From JADFSZ01 sp022560555 [NCBI: PVC group bacterium] (GTDB lineage: Bacteria > GCA-001730085 > JADFSZ01), in contig JADFSZ010000122.1 of the NCBI GenBank assembly GCA_022560555.1, positions 1-5,580 on the forward strand: 5,580 bases of DNA, in the 5' to 3' direction. Made by a program: the position numbers and the translations under genes. Within the stretch, counting starts at the first letter, position 1. The number at the start of each line of letters is the position of its first letter. Positions 1 to 5,580 of the stretch are shown one piece after another. A model generated the notes under the pieces. That model was not told where the DNA came from and did no database searches. It worked only from the letters and a program-made list of their open reading frames with translations.

Positions 1-1047
1 GATAGAGTTTTTATCAAAATCATAACCTTCCTGAATCTTTTTTATGGCATCTTCTAAAACACAAAATTCGATCTTTTTCCGGCTATTATTTTCCTCATCC
101 AATTTTTGGGCCAATCGTGCAGCTTCTTCCTTATTTTCGGAAAGCAAAAGCTCGATACCCCAACGGGCATCGCCTAAACGTCCTGCCGCGTTCACACGCG
201 GCCCTAGAACAAACCCAATATGATGAGGCACCAAGAATTTCCCTGCCAAAGAACTAACCTGAACAAGCTCTTGAAGCCCAAGATTCGCCGTTTGGTTCAT
301 TTGCCTCAAACCAAGCGTCACGATGATTCGATTTTCATCGACCAAAGGCACAATGTCGGCAACCGTTCCGAACGCGGCCAAATCCAAAAAACGATCCTTA
401 ATCCCCAGAAAGGCCTGGCTCAGTTTTAAGGCCAGGCCGACTCCGCAAAGATCCTTAAACGGATACACACATTTAGGTTGCTTGGGATTCACAATGACAC
501 ATTGTTCGGGAATATTTTTCTCCGGAAGATGGTGATCAATAATAATGGTTTTGATCCCTAAGCGGTTCGCGTACTCAACTTCCCGGACAGCCGTAATACC
601 ACAATCCACAGTAATGAGAAGTTTCACGTGTTCATCGTTTGCGAAATCAATACCCCTTCGGCTTAAGCCGTATCCCTCTTGAAGCCGATTTGGGACATAA
701 TAAATCACGTCTCCGCCAAGAAGACGGATTAATTTTAAGACGAGAACGGTCGAAGTAACTCCGTCAACATCATAATCTCCGTAAACGAGCATCCGTGAAT
801 TTTTATCTATGGCCTGACGAATCAGCGAGCAAGCTTCTTTCATCCCATAAAGGAGAAAGGGATCATGAAAGTCGGCGAGTTGTGGATTGAGAAATTTCCG
901 GACGGTATCAACAGTTTTAATTCCACGATGAACAAGTATGCGAGAAGTGATTTTTGATATACGAAGAGCTTTCGATAACTCTTCTTCAACACTTTTGTGA
1001 TAATCTCTCACAACCCATTTTTTGGGAATCGCCGTTGACGTGATCAC
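1..1047 (-). CDS. recJ: Single-stranded-DNA-specific 5'-3' exonuclease RecJ, N-terminal 349 residues (3' end cut by window edge)
   Basis: RecJ degrades single-stranded DNA 5' to 3' in the cytoplasm during recombinational repair, mismatch repair and processing of stalled forks. My translation from the GTG at 1047 is open to base 1. It shows the DHH-phosphoesterase motifs in order: YGDYDVDG (89-96), TVDCG (146-150), DHH (171-173) and GTVAD (227-231), then GPRVNAAGRL (282-291). The aspartates and histidines expected to bind the catalytic metals are present, so the visible part looks intact. The N-terminal region with RGIKTVDTVRKFLNP (41-55) is also typical of the family. E. coli RecJ has about 577 residues, so the DHHA1 and OB-type C-terminal parts lie beyond the window. 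The GTG start is supported by AGGAG six bases upstream; the next in-frame ATG is residue 69 and would remove conserved sequence. The gene begins 20 bases after the secF stop, and a secDF-recJ order is familiar in other bacteria. Identification is very secure. Confidence 0.96.
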   Translation of the reverse strand, partial: MITSTAIPKKWVVRDYHKSVEEELSKALRISKITSRILVHRGIKTVDTVRKFLNPQLADFHDPFLLYGMKEACSLIRQAIDKNSRMLVYGDYDVDGVTSTVLVLKLIRLLGGDVIYYVPNRLQEGYGLSRRGIDFANDEHVKLLITVDCGITAVREVEYANRLGIKTIIIDHHLPEKNIPEQCVIVNPKQPKCVYPFKDLCGVGLALKLSQAFLGIKDRFLDLAAFGTVADIVPLVDENRIIVTLGLRQMNQTANLGLQELVQVSSLAGKFLVPHHIGFVLGPRVNAAGRLGDARWGIELLLSENKEEAARLAQKLDEENNSRKKIEFCVLEDAIKKIQEGYDFDKNSI

Positions 1048-1053
1048 AACAAA

Positions 1054-1060
1054 CTCCTGT
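1054..1060 (-). promoter_or_regulatory. Ribosome binding site of recJ
   Basis: Read on the minus strand this is ACAGGAG, six bases before the GTG at 1047. It decides the start, because no in-frame ATG lies nearby and the next one is 68 codons downstream, inside conserved RecJ sequence. Confidence 0.75.
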
Positions 1061-1067
1061 CCTAAAT

Positions 1068-1973
1068 CTAACCTTTAGCCAATCGATTCTGAAAAAGAAT
1101 GAGCACGCCTGACGCGATATAAACACTTGAATACGTTCCTACGATAACTCCCACAAGCATAGCAAAGCTAAAGTCATGAATCACCTCTCCTCCGAAGAGA
1201 AAAAGCATGAGGGCAACCAAGAGAGTGGTTAAGCTTGTAATGAGCGTCCGGTTCATCGTATGATTGACGCTTGAATTAATGATATGATAAAGATTTTGTC
1301 CTTTATGGAGTTTTCTTTCTTCACGAATCCGATCAAAAATGACGATAGTGTCATTGATCGAATAACCTAAGATCGTTAGAACGGCCGCGATAACGGTCAG
1401 GGATATTTCATACCCAAAAAGTGAACATAAGCCCAATGTAATAATTCCGTCATGAAACAAAGCCAACAGGGCCCCAAGAGCAAAAACCATTTCAAAACGA
1501 AAGGCCACATAGACCGCAATCGCTAGAACGGCAAACAGAGCCGCCGTAGCCGCCTTCATGCGTAACTCACGGCCTATGGCCGGCCCCACCGTTTCCGTTC
1601 TCAAAACCTCAAAGGGATTTTCGCTGTATATTTCACGGATGCTGCTGTTGATCAACGTCCCCAATTCAGACGAATTGATCCCCTCTGTCAGCGGAGCTTT
1701 CATAATCACTTCATGTGCATCGCCAAACTGCTGGATCGGAATGCTGCCAAGATCTAATGTTTTTAAGCCATCACGCAACTTATCAATATCTACGGCATGT
1801 TCAAATCTTAATTGATGAAGAGAGCCGCCGGTAAAATCCACACCAAGCGCTTTATCCCCTTTTATAATAAGCGAGCCGACACCAAGAACCAGAAGGGCGA
1901 GCGAGACGGCAAAAGCGTAATTTTTAAACTTAAGGTAATCTATCGCGAGAGTGTCTTTATAGATCGAAAACAT
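1068..1973 (-). CDS. secF: Protein translocase subunit SecF
   Basis: SecF is an inner-membrane protein that pairs with SecD. The SecDF complex uses the proton-motive force to aid the late steps of preprotein export through SecYEG. At 301 residues it is close to the usual size (E. coli about 323). Visible parts are a first membrane helix (about 20-37), GVDFTGG (44-50) opening the small periplasmic domain, VGPAIGREL (129-137), and a five-helix C-terminal bundle from about 140. The bundle carries HDG (174-176), the family hallmark GYSINDTIVIFDRIRE (203-218) and a final helix pair near 244-296. The aspartate in the SIND motif (208), linked to proton movement in the family, is kept. HDG replaces the more common HDV. 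The ATG at 1973 has GAAGGAG (1981-1987) seven bases upstream. The gene starts 24 bases after the secD TAG and ends in TAG itself. I am sure of the family and start. Confidence 0.97.
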   Translation of the reverse strand: MFSIYKDTLAIDYLKFKNYAFAVSLALLVLGVGSLIIKGDKALGVDFTGGSLHQLRFEHAVDIDKLRDGLKTLDLGSIPIQQFGDAHEVIMKAPLTEGINSSELGTLINSSIREIYSENPFEVLRTETVGPAIGRELRMKAATAALFAVLAIAVYVAFRFEMVFALGALLALFHDGIITLGLCSLFGYEISLTVIAAVLTILGYSINDTIVIFDRIREERKLHKGQNLYHIINSSVNHTMNRTLITSLTTLLVALMLFLFGGEVIHDFSFAMLVGVIVGTYSSVYIASGVLILFQNRLAKG

Positions 1974-1997
1974 GTTTATTCTCCTTCGTTAACAGCT

Positions 1998-3326
1998 CTA
2001 TATGCTTAGCTTCTGCAAATTTGGTTTTTTCATAATCACAAGATCAAAAATCACTTTTGTGCCGTAAATAGCCGTTAACATACTCGCCGCAATACCGATC
2101 GATAGCGTTATAGCGAATCCCCGTATGGGACCCGAACCAAAATGATAAAGTATTCCGGAAGCAATTAATGTCGTTACATTCGCATCTAAAATAGTCACAA
2201 GGGCCTTATCATATCCTGTTTGTATGGCCACGCGAACGGATTTATGACTTCTTAACTCCTCGCGAATCCTTTCGAATATAAGAACATTGGCATCAACGGC
2301 CATACCAATCGTCAATATAATTCCGGCAATACCCGGCAACGTCAGAACGGCACCGATCATCGCGAGTGTACCAAAAACGATAATGATATTCACAGATAAA
2401 GCCAAAATCGCAATCAACCCGCTCAAGCGATAGTAAACCGCGATAAAAATGATAACAAGGAGCATCCCGATCAACCCGGATCTTAAGCCTTTTTGAATGG
2501 AATCCTTACCTAATGTAGCTCCGACGGTCCGTGATTCCACAACGGTGATCGGGGCCGGCAGCGCACCCGCCCTCAGCGCAATGGCCAAATCCTTGGCTTC
2601 GTCAATCGTAAAATCTCCGCTAATTTGACCTCGTCCTCCCGGTATCTCCTCACGTATGACGGGAGCTGATACAATTTTTCCGTCAAGAACAATCGCAAGA
2701 CGCGTTCCGACATTTTCCCGGGTAGAAACAGCAAATTTTTTCCCGCCCCTGCGGTTAAGCTCAAATCCTATGGCAACTTCGTTAAATGATCCTTGATTAA
2801 ATTCGACAGTGGCATCAACCAAATCTTCTCCGGTAAGCACGGGGCGTTTTCTCACAAGCAAGCCATCGGCAGATTCTCGGTTTGTTCCTTTTTCCATGAG
2901 AGGAAGTAATTCATAATTCAGAGGGATTCTTCCCCTGGCAGCTTCTTCAAGAAGCTTGGGATCATCATTCACAAGACGGAACTCCAAAAATGCTGTTGTC
3001 TGGATAATAGACATGGCACGTTTAATCCCCTCTTCATCTATTTGCGGCAATTGGATCACAATACGATCTGTTCCTTGACGAAGGATGGACGGCTCCTCAA
3101 CACCAAATTGATCGATGCGGTTACGAATCACTTCCAACACGCGGTCAATAGCATCTTTGCTATTTTCTTCGGTCAGGTTTGTTTTATCAACCTCAATCAC
3201 CAAATACATCCCTCCGCGCAAATCTAAACCTTGACGGATTTTTTGGTCAAGAGGCCACAAAGAGAATAACATGACCACAATCCCACATATCCAAAAGATG
3301 CAGCGCCATTTTAACTTTTTATTCAT
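1998..3326 (-). CDS. secD: Protein translocase subunit SecD
   Basis: SecD is the larger partner of SecF in the proton-driven membrane complex that helps release and pull preproteins on the periplasmic side of SecYEG. The sequence has an N-terminal membrane helix (about 8-25), GLDLRGG (33-39), the periplasmic first domain with RNRIDQFGVEEPSI (68-81), LDGKIVSAPVI (214-224) and GALPAPI (254-260). VGATLGKDSI (268-277) leads into five membrane helices from about 281. These hold GMAVDANVLIFERIREELR (341-359), with its conserved aspartate at 345, DANVTTLIAS (381-390) and GSGPIRGFAITLSIGIA (397-413). It has 442 residues against 615 in E. coli; shorter SecD proteins are common outside gammaproteobacteria and no domain is missing. 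A usual glycine after IQLP is a glutamine (95). The ATG at 3326 has GAAAGGA (3337-3343) about ten bases upstream. No yajC precedes it; holA does. SecF follows after 24 bases. Confidence 0.97.
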   Translation of the reverse strand: MNKKLKWRCIFWICGIVVMLFSLWPLDQKIRQGLDLRGGMYLVIEVDKTNLTEENSKDAIDRVLEVIRNRIDQFGVEEPSILRQGTDRIVIQLPQIDEEGIKRAMSIIQTTAFLEFRLVNDDPKLLEEAARGRIPLNYELLPLMEKGTNRESADGLLVRKRPVLTGEDLVDATVEFNQGSFNEVAIGFELNRRGGKKFAVSTRENVGTRLAIVLDGKIVSAPVIREEIPGGRGQISGDFTIDEAKDLAIALRAGALPAPITVVESRTVGATLGKDSIQKGLRSGLIGMLLVIIFIAVYYRLSGLIAILALSVNIIIVFGTLAMIGAVLTLPGIAGIILTIGMAVDANVLIFERIREELRSHKSVRVAIQTGYDKALVTILDANVTTLIASGILYHFGSGPIRGFAITLSIGIAASMLTAIYGTKVIFDLVIMKKPNLQKLSI

Positions 3327-3352
3327 TGAGTTTTGTTCCTTTCCCCACTTGT

Positions 3353-3365
3353 CTTCGTCACGAAG
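3353..3365 (-). repeat. Small hairpin in the holA-secD gap
   Basis: A perfect 5-base inverted repeat with a 3-base loop, CTTCG-TGA-CGAAG on the minus strand, lies in the 48-base gap between holA and secD. A G-U pair could extend the stem to six. No T-run follows, so it is unlikely to be an intrinsic terminator. It could be an mRNA-processing or stability element, or chance. It ends about 26 bases before the secD start, and the secD ribosome binding site lies outside the stem. Confidence 0.35.
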
Positions 3366-3374
3366 GTCCGTTAA

Positions 3375-4373
3375 TCATGCGCACAACTCACCACTCAGTG
3401 TCTCCAGTAAAAGTCGATCATCCCAAAAGCTGCTCTTCATAGCGCAATCTGTACTAAGCAAGGATTGAAAGATCCTGTGAAGATGTCCATGGGATATTTG
3501 CGCGGCGTTCTTGGCAAAATCACTAAAATACCTTTGCCCGATATGAACTCGCTTTGATATTTGAAAAGGACTGATTTTCCTGTCAAGCAGACTCTTTGTC
3601 ATCCATACCCTTCGAAAATGCCATGAGAGCCATCCAACAAGCTCTATGCTCGACTTCCCTTGATGAAACAGATGGTGAAGGATCATGAGGGTGCGCCTCA
3701 GATTTCGTTGCGACACAGCGTCGGTTAATTCAAAAACATCATGGACACTCTCTCCCGAGAGAAGTAAAGTAATATCTTCTTGCTGAATACTTTTACGCTC
3801 CCCGACATACAAGACAAGCTTATCGGCATCACTTTTCATTTCCAGAACTGTCGCCCCGGTAGAATCCAAAAAGGCTTCAAGGGCGGAGGTCGAAATTTCC
3901 TTCCCTGCTTTGTTAAAATACGACTGCGCCCACTGTACCATCTCGATTTTTGAATCGATCACACACTCCACAATCTGATTGGGCCCAAAAAGATCAATAA
4001 ATTTATCTTTTTTAGACAACGACCCCGCATCAAAAATGAGGCAAGCGGATTCTGAGGGATTTTTCAGGTAATCAGTAAATTTATCCCGCTCATCTTTTTT
4101 GGCAAGGTCGAAATTTTTCAGGTAAACGATTTTATATCCGAAGAATAAAGACGGGATGCAGCATTCTTCAAGGACTTTTTGGCTCGCAAAGTCCTCCCGA
4201 ACGTCAAAAGAAATAACCTCAATCTCATTGGGAAAAGATGGGGATATTTTCACTCTAAGGTTCCGGATAAAGTCTTCTTTGAGCCCCTCATCGTATCCTC
4301 GCAAAAGATAAACATTTTCCCACGCATCCGGGTGATAGGATTTTGATTTTATATTAAGATTTTGTTCAGTCAA
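3375..4373 (-). CDS. holA: DNA polymerase III delta subunit (clamp-loader subunit HolA)
   Basis: HolA is the clamp-loader subunit that opens the beta sliding clamp and, with delta' and tau/gamma, loads it on primed DNA in the cytoplasm. The 332 residues match the usual length (E. coli 343). Family traits in order: VYLLRGYDEGLKEDFI (21-36) opening the N-terminal domain; IPSLFFGYKIVYLKNF (73-88), which holds the hydrophobic clamp-contact region; ACLIFDAGSLSKKDKF (110-125); and QWAQSYFNKAGKEIS (147-161). A helical middle then has EMKSDADKLVLYVGER (178-193) and the VHDVFELTDAVSQRNLRRTL stretch (210-229), before an all-helical C-terminal domain. No Walker A motif is visible, as expected for delta. 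The start is TTG at 4373, four bases after the lptE stop: no ATG lies in frame before the conserved region, and GAAGGA sits ten bases upstream. About 20 residues precede the first conserved strand. No individual motif is diagnostic, but the overall pattern is strong. Confidence 0.9.
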   Translation of the reverse strand: MTEQNLNIKSKSYHPDAWENVYLLRGYDEGLKEDFIRNLRVKISPSFPNEIEVISFDVREDFASQKVLEECCIPSLFFGYKIVYLKNFDLAKKDERDKFTDYLKNPSESACLIFDAGSLSKKDKFIDLFGPNQIVECVIDSKIEMVQWAQSYFNKAGKEISTSALEAFLDSTGATVLEMKSDADKLVLYVGERKSIQQEDITLLLSGESVHDVFELTDAVSQRNLRRTLMILHHLFHQGKSSIELVGWLSWHFRRVWMTKSLLDRKISPFQISKRVHIGQRYFSDFAKNAAQISHGHLHRIFQSLLSTDCAMKSSFWDDRLLLETLSGELCA

Positions 4374-4378
4374 TGACT
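4368..4378 (-). repeat. 11-base palindrome over the lptE-holA junction
   Basis: AGTCA-T-TGACT on the minus strand is a perfect 5-base inverted repeat around one base. It covers the last base of the lptE stop codon and the first two codons of holA, including its TTG start. In RNA it could form only a four-pair stem with a three-base loop, which is weak. It may be chance. Confidence 0.3.
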
Positions 4379-4911
4379 TACCATCCTTCGACGACCCTGA
4401 TCACGATATCTCTTGCCAGTTCCGCGCTGGCCTCGTCAACCGCGTCCTCTTCGGATCTTGCCAAGCTTCCCGTTACAAAAAATGTCGCCCCTTTTTCAAT
4501 ATCATCGACCCAGATAATCTCTCCCGTTGCGGCATCCGTTAATGTCAATTCAACTCCGATACGCACTCCAAACTGAGCGACAAGACGCCGGTCTGTTGAG
4601 TCAAATTGGCGGGGAGACAATGAAAATGAGGTAATACGGCCTTCGAGTATCACATCCGCGTTCTCTTTTACCGTCACTTTAAGCGTGCCATCAAGCATAA
4701 ATCGCCGAATGATCTCATCTGTCAATTTTGTTTCTATGCCTAACTGAGATGTTTTGTTAACGCGCCTTATTTTAATAAGAAAAGTATCGTTCCTGAAATT
4801 TTTAACGTAGACAGTGTGAATATCGGCATCAGGGAGAAGCGAGCCTGTTCGGTATCCGCATCCGCACACCATTACTAAAAAAAAGCATGCCAGAAGATAG
4901 CCAAGTTTCAT
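4378..4911 (-). CDS. lptE: LptE-family outer-membrane lipoprotein (LPS assembly)
   Basis: LptE is a lipoprotein that plugs the LptD barrel and helps place LPS in the outer leaflet of the outer membrane. The 177-residue protein starts with a lipoprotein signal peptide: Lys2, a hydrophobic stretch (3-15), then VCGC with Cys18 as the likely lipidated residue, followed by GYR as is typical of LptE. The mature part has the family pattern: VYVKNFRNDTF (34-44), LGIETKLTDEIIRRF (57-71), DGTLKV (74-79), ADVILEGRITSFSLSP (85-100), then ELTLTDAATGEIIW (121-134) and a C-terminal helix (about 153-175) ending in tryptophan. About 12 residues (45-56) separate NDTF from LGIE, more than in many LptE proteins. 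The ATG overlaps the bamD stop as ATGA, with AAGGA (4918-4922) six bases upstream. LptE sequences are very divergent, so the family call rests on the lipobox, the pattern and the BamD neighbour. A general LptE-like lipoprotein is the alternative. Confidence 0.82.
   Translation of the reverse strand: MKLGYLLACFFLVMVCGCGYRTGSLLPDADIHTVYVKNFRNDTFLIKIRRVNKTSQLGIETKLTDEIIRRFMLDGTLKVTVKENADVILEGRITSFSLSPRQFDSTDRRLVAQFGVRIGVELTLTDAATGEIIWVDDIEKGATFFVTGSLARSEEDAVDEASAELARDIVIRVVEGW
4384..4389 (-). promoter_or_regulatory. Probable ribosome binding site of holA inside the end of lptE
   Basis: GAAGGA on the minus strand, within the last codons of lptE (Glu-Gly-Trp) and ten bases before the TTG at 4373. 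It supports the TTG start. It also means ribosomes finishing lptE pass directly over the holA initiation site, which suggests translational coupling. Confidence 0.55.
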
Positions 4912-5580
4912 TTATTTTCCTTTTTTTTGATTTTTTCAAGTTTCGGGCCTATTTTCTTTAATCGCATCGCCGCTTCTTTTGACCACGCAGTACCTTCATA
5001 ATCCCTAACGACTTTTTGATAATAAAATTCCGCGGCTTTGAGCCCCTTGTTTTTCTCGTAAAAAAGAGCGATTTCATAAAGCTTTTGCGCGTTTTCTCGT
5101 CGAAGAAAATCAATTTCAATTTTGGCTTCCTCAATGAGCCGGCTATCCGGATACTCCTTTGAAAAAGCCTCAAAATCTTCCAAAGCATCGGGGGCGGCAT
5201 TAAAGGCACCCTCTTTACCATATAATCCGTGAGATTTTGATACAGCAATTTTATAGGAGGCCAATTCGGAAAATTCACTATCAGGAAATACGGCAATAAG
5301 TTTTTCATATGAATGTATCGCCTTCGTAAAATCACCAAGCTTCAAATAGGTGTCACCAACTTTGTACTGTGCATCATCGGCAAAATCCCCAAAAGGGGCA
5401 TTCTTAATAATTTTCACATAGATTTCTAAAGCAATTTCGTAATTATTCGTTGTCGGAAGGATGGGAATATAGCTCTTCCATCCCGGCCCTTTAGAGTAAA
5501 AAAAATGGTTCGCAATCTGAAACTGACGTTCGAGCGTTTCATTGATTCTTTGACTTGACGGAAAATTATCAACCAGTTTT
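4908..5580 (-). CDS. bamD: Outer-membrane protein assembly factor BamD (TPR lipoprotein), C-terminal 223 residues (5' end cut by window edge)
   Basis: BamD is an essential periplasm-facing lipoprotein of the BAM complex that helps BamA fold and insert outer-membrane barrels. The frame is open from the TGA at 4908 to base 5580 with no start, so the signal peptide and lipobox lie outside the window. A GTG at 5417 is in frame but falls inside a repeat helix and is not the start. Counting from the edge, TPR-like helix pairs are seen: RQFQIANHFF (18-27), YEIALEIYVKIIKNAPFGDFA (47-67), AQYKVGDTYLKLGDFTKAIHSYEKLIAVFPDSEFSE (70-105), DALEDFEAFSKEYPDSRL (131-148), and AQKLYEIALFYEKNKGLKAAEFYYQKVVRDYEGT (164-197). 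The PDSRLIEEAK to FLRRENAQKLYEIALFYEK stretch matches the end of E. coli BamD in layout. The tail is lysine-rich and encoded by A-runs. The stop overlaps lptE as ATGA. A different YfiO-type TPR protein is possible, but lptE next door favours BamD. Confidence 0.85.
   Translation of the reverse strand, partial: KLVDNFPSSQRINETLERQFQIANHFFYSKGPGWKSYIPILPTTNNYEIALEIYVKIIKNAPFGDFADDAQYKVGDTYLKLGDFTKAIHSYEKLIAVFPDSEFSELASYKIAVSKSHGLYGKEGAFNAAPDALEDFEAFSKEYPDSRLIEEAKIEIDFLRRENAQKLYEIALFYEKNKGLKAAEFYYQKVVRDYEGTAWSKEAAMRLKKIGPKLEKIKKKENK

Noticed and set aside
220-535. Plus-strand open frames of about 70 codons
   Set aside because: They are antisense shadows of recJ, whose minus-strand frame carries the complete catalytic motif set through this stretch.
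1974-1997. Promoter or attenuator between secD and secF
   Set aside because: The 24-base gap holds little beyond the secF ribosome binding site; no -35/-10 pair can be supported.
1558-2009. Plus-strand open frames of 65-85 codons opposite secF and the secF-secD junction
   Set aside because: They lie antisense to strongly conserved SecF/SecD coding sequence, look like no known family, and have no convincing ribosome binding site.
3353-3365. Intrinsic terminator between holA and secD
   Set aside because: The stem is only five or six pairs and is followed by ACAAGTGGGG rather than a U-run on the transcribed strand.
4958-5338. Minus-strand open frame of 126 codons in another frame
   Set aside because: It overlaps bamD entirely, and its composition is that of an out-of-frame reading; the BamD frame gives clear TPR-like repeats.
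5415-5417. GTG at 5417 as the start of a 169-residue protein
   Set aside because: The frame stays open to the window edge and encodes BamD-like sequence upstream (RQFQIANHFF and others), so the true start lies outside the window.

Overview
The window holds six protein genes, all on the minus strand and almost touching. In transcription order (high to low coordinate) they are bamD (5' end cut by the window edge), lptE, holA, secD, secF and recJ (3' end cut by the window edge). No RNA gene, mobile element, CRISPR array or convincing terminator is visible. No stretch over about 50 bases lacks a gene.

The organism is a diderm (Gram-negative-type) bacterium. BamD (outer-membrane protein assembly) and an LptE-like lipoprotein (LPS insertion) both imply an LPS-bearing outer membrane. 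Base composition is moderately AT-rich, and codon use looks even across the window. TAA, TAG and TGA all act as stops, so the code is standard. The gene order and the divergent BamD and LptE suggest an uncultured or deep-branching diderm such as Omnitrophota or a deltaproteobacterial-type lineage. That placement is inference, made without a database search.

Layout along the minus strand: 5580-4908 is the BamD C-terminal part. It overlaps lptE (4911-4378) by an ATGA. holA, the DNA polymerase III delta subunit (4373-3375), follows after 4 bases from a TTG start. A 48-base gap with a small hairpin leads to secD (3326-1998). A 24-base gap leads to secF (1973-1068), and a 20-base gap leads to recJ, which begins at a GTG at 1047 and runs off the window at base 1.

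The genes cover three jobs. BamD and LptE build the outer membrane. SecD and SecF form the membrane complex that helps SecYEG pull preproteins across the inner membrane, including the precursors of BamD, LptE and outer-membrane proteins. HolA and RecJ serve chromosome replication and repair. The spacing and lack of terminators suggest one transcript with its promoter upstream of this window. This is mostly a conserved housekeeping region. I see no evidence of a novel system, and the findings concern gene order, start codons and small junction structures.
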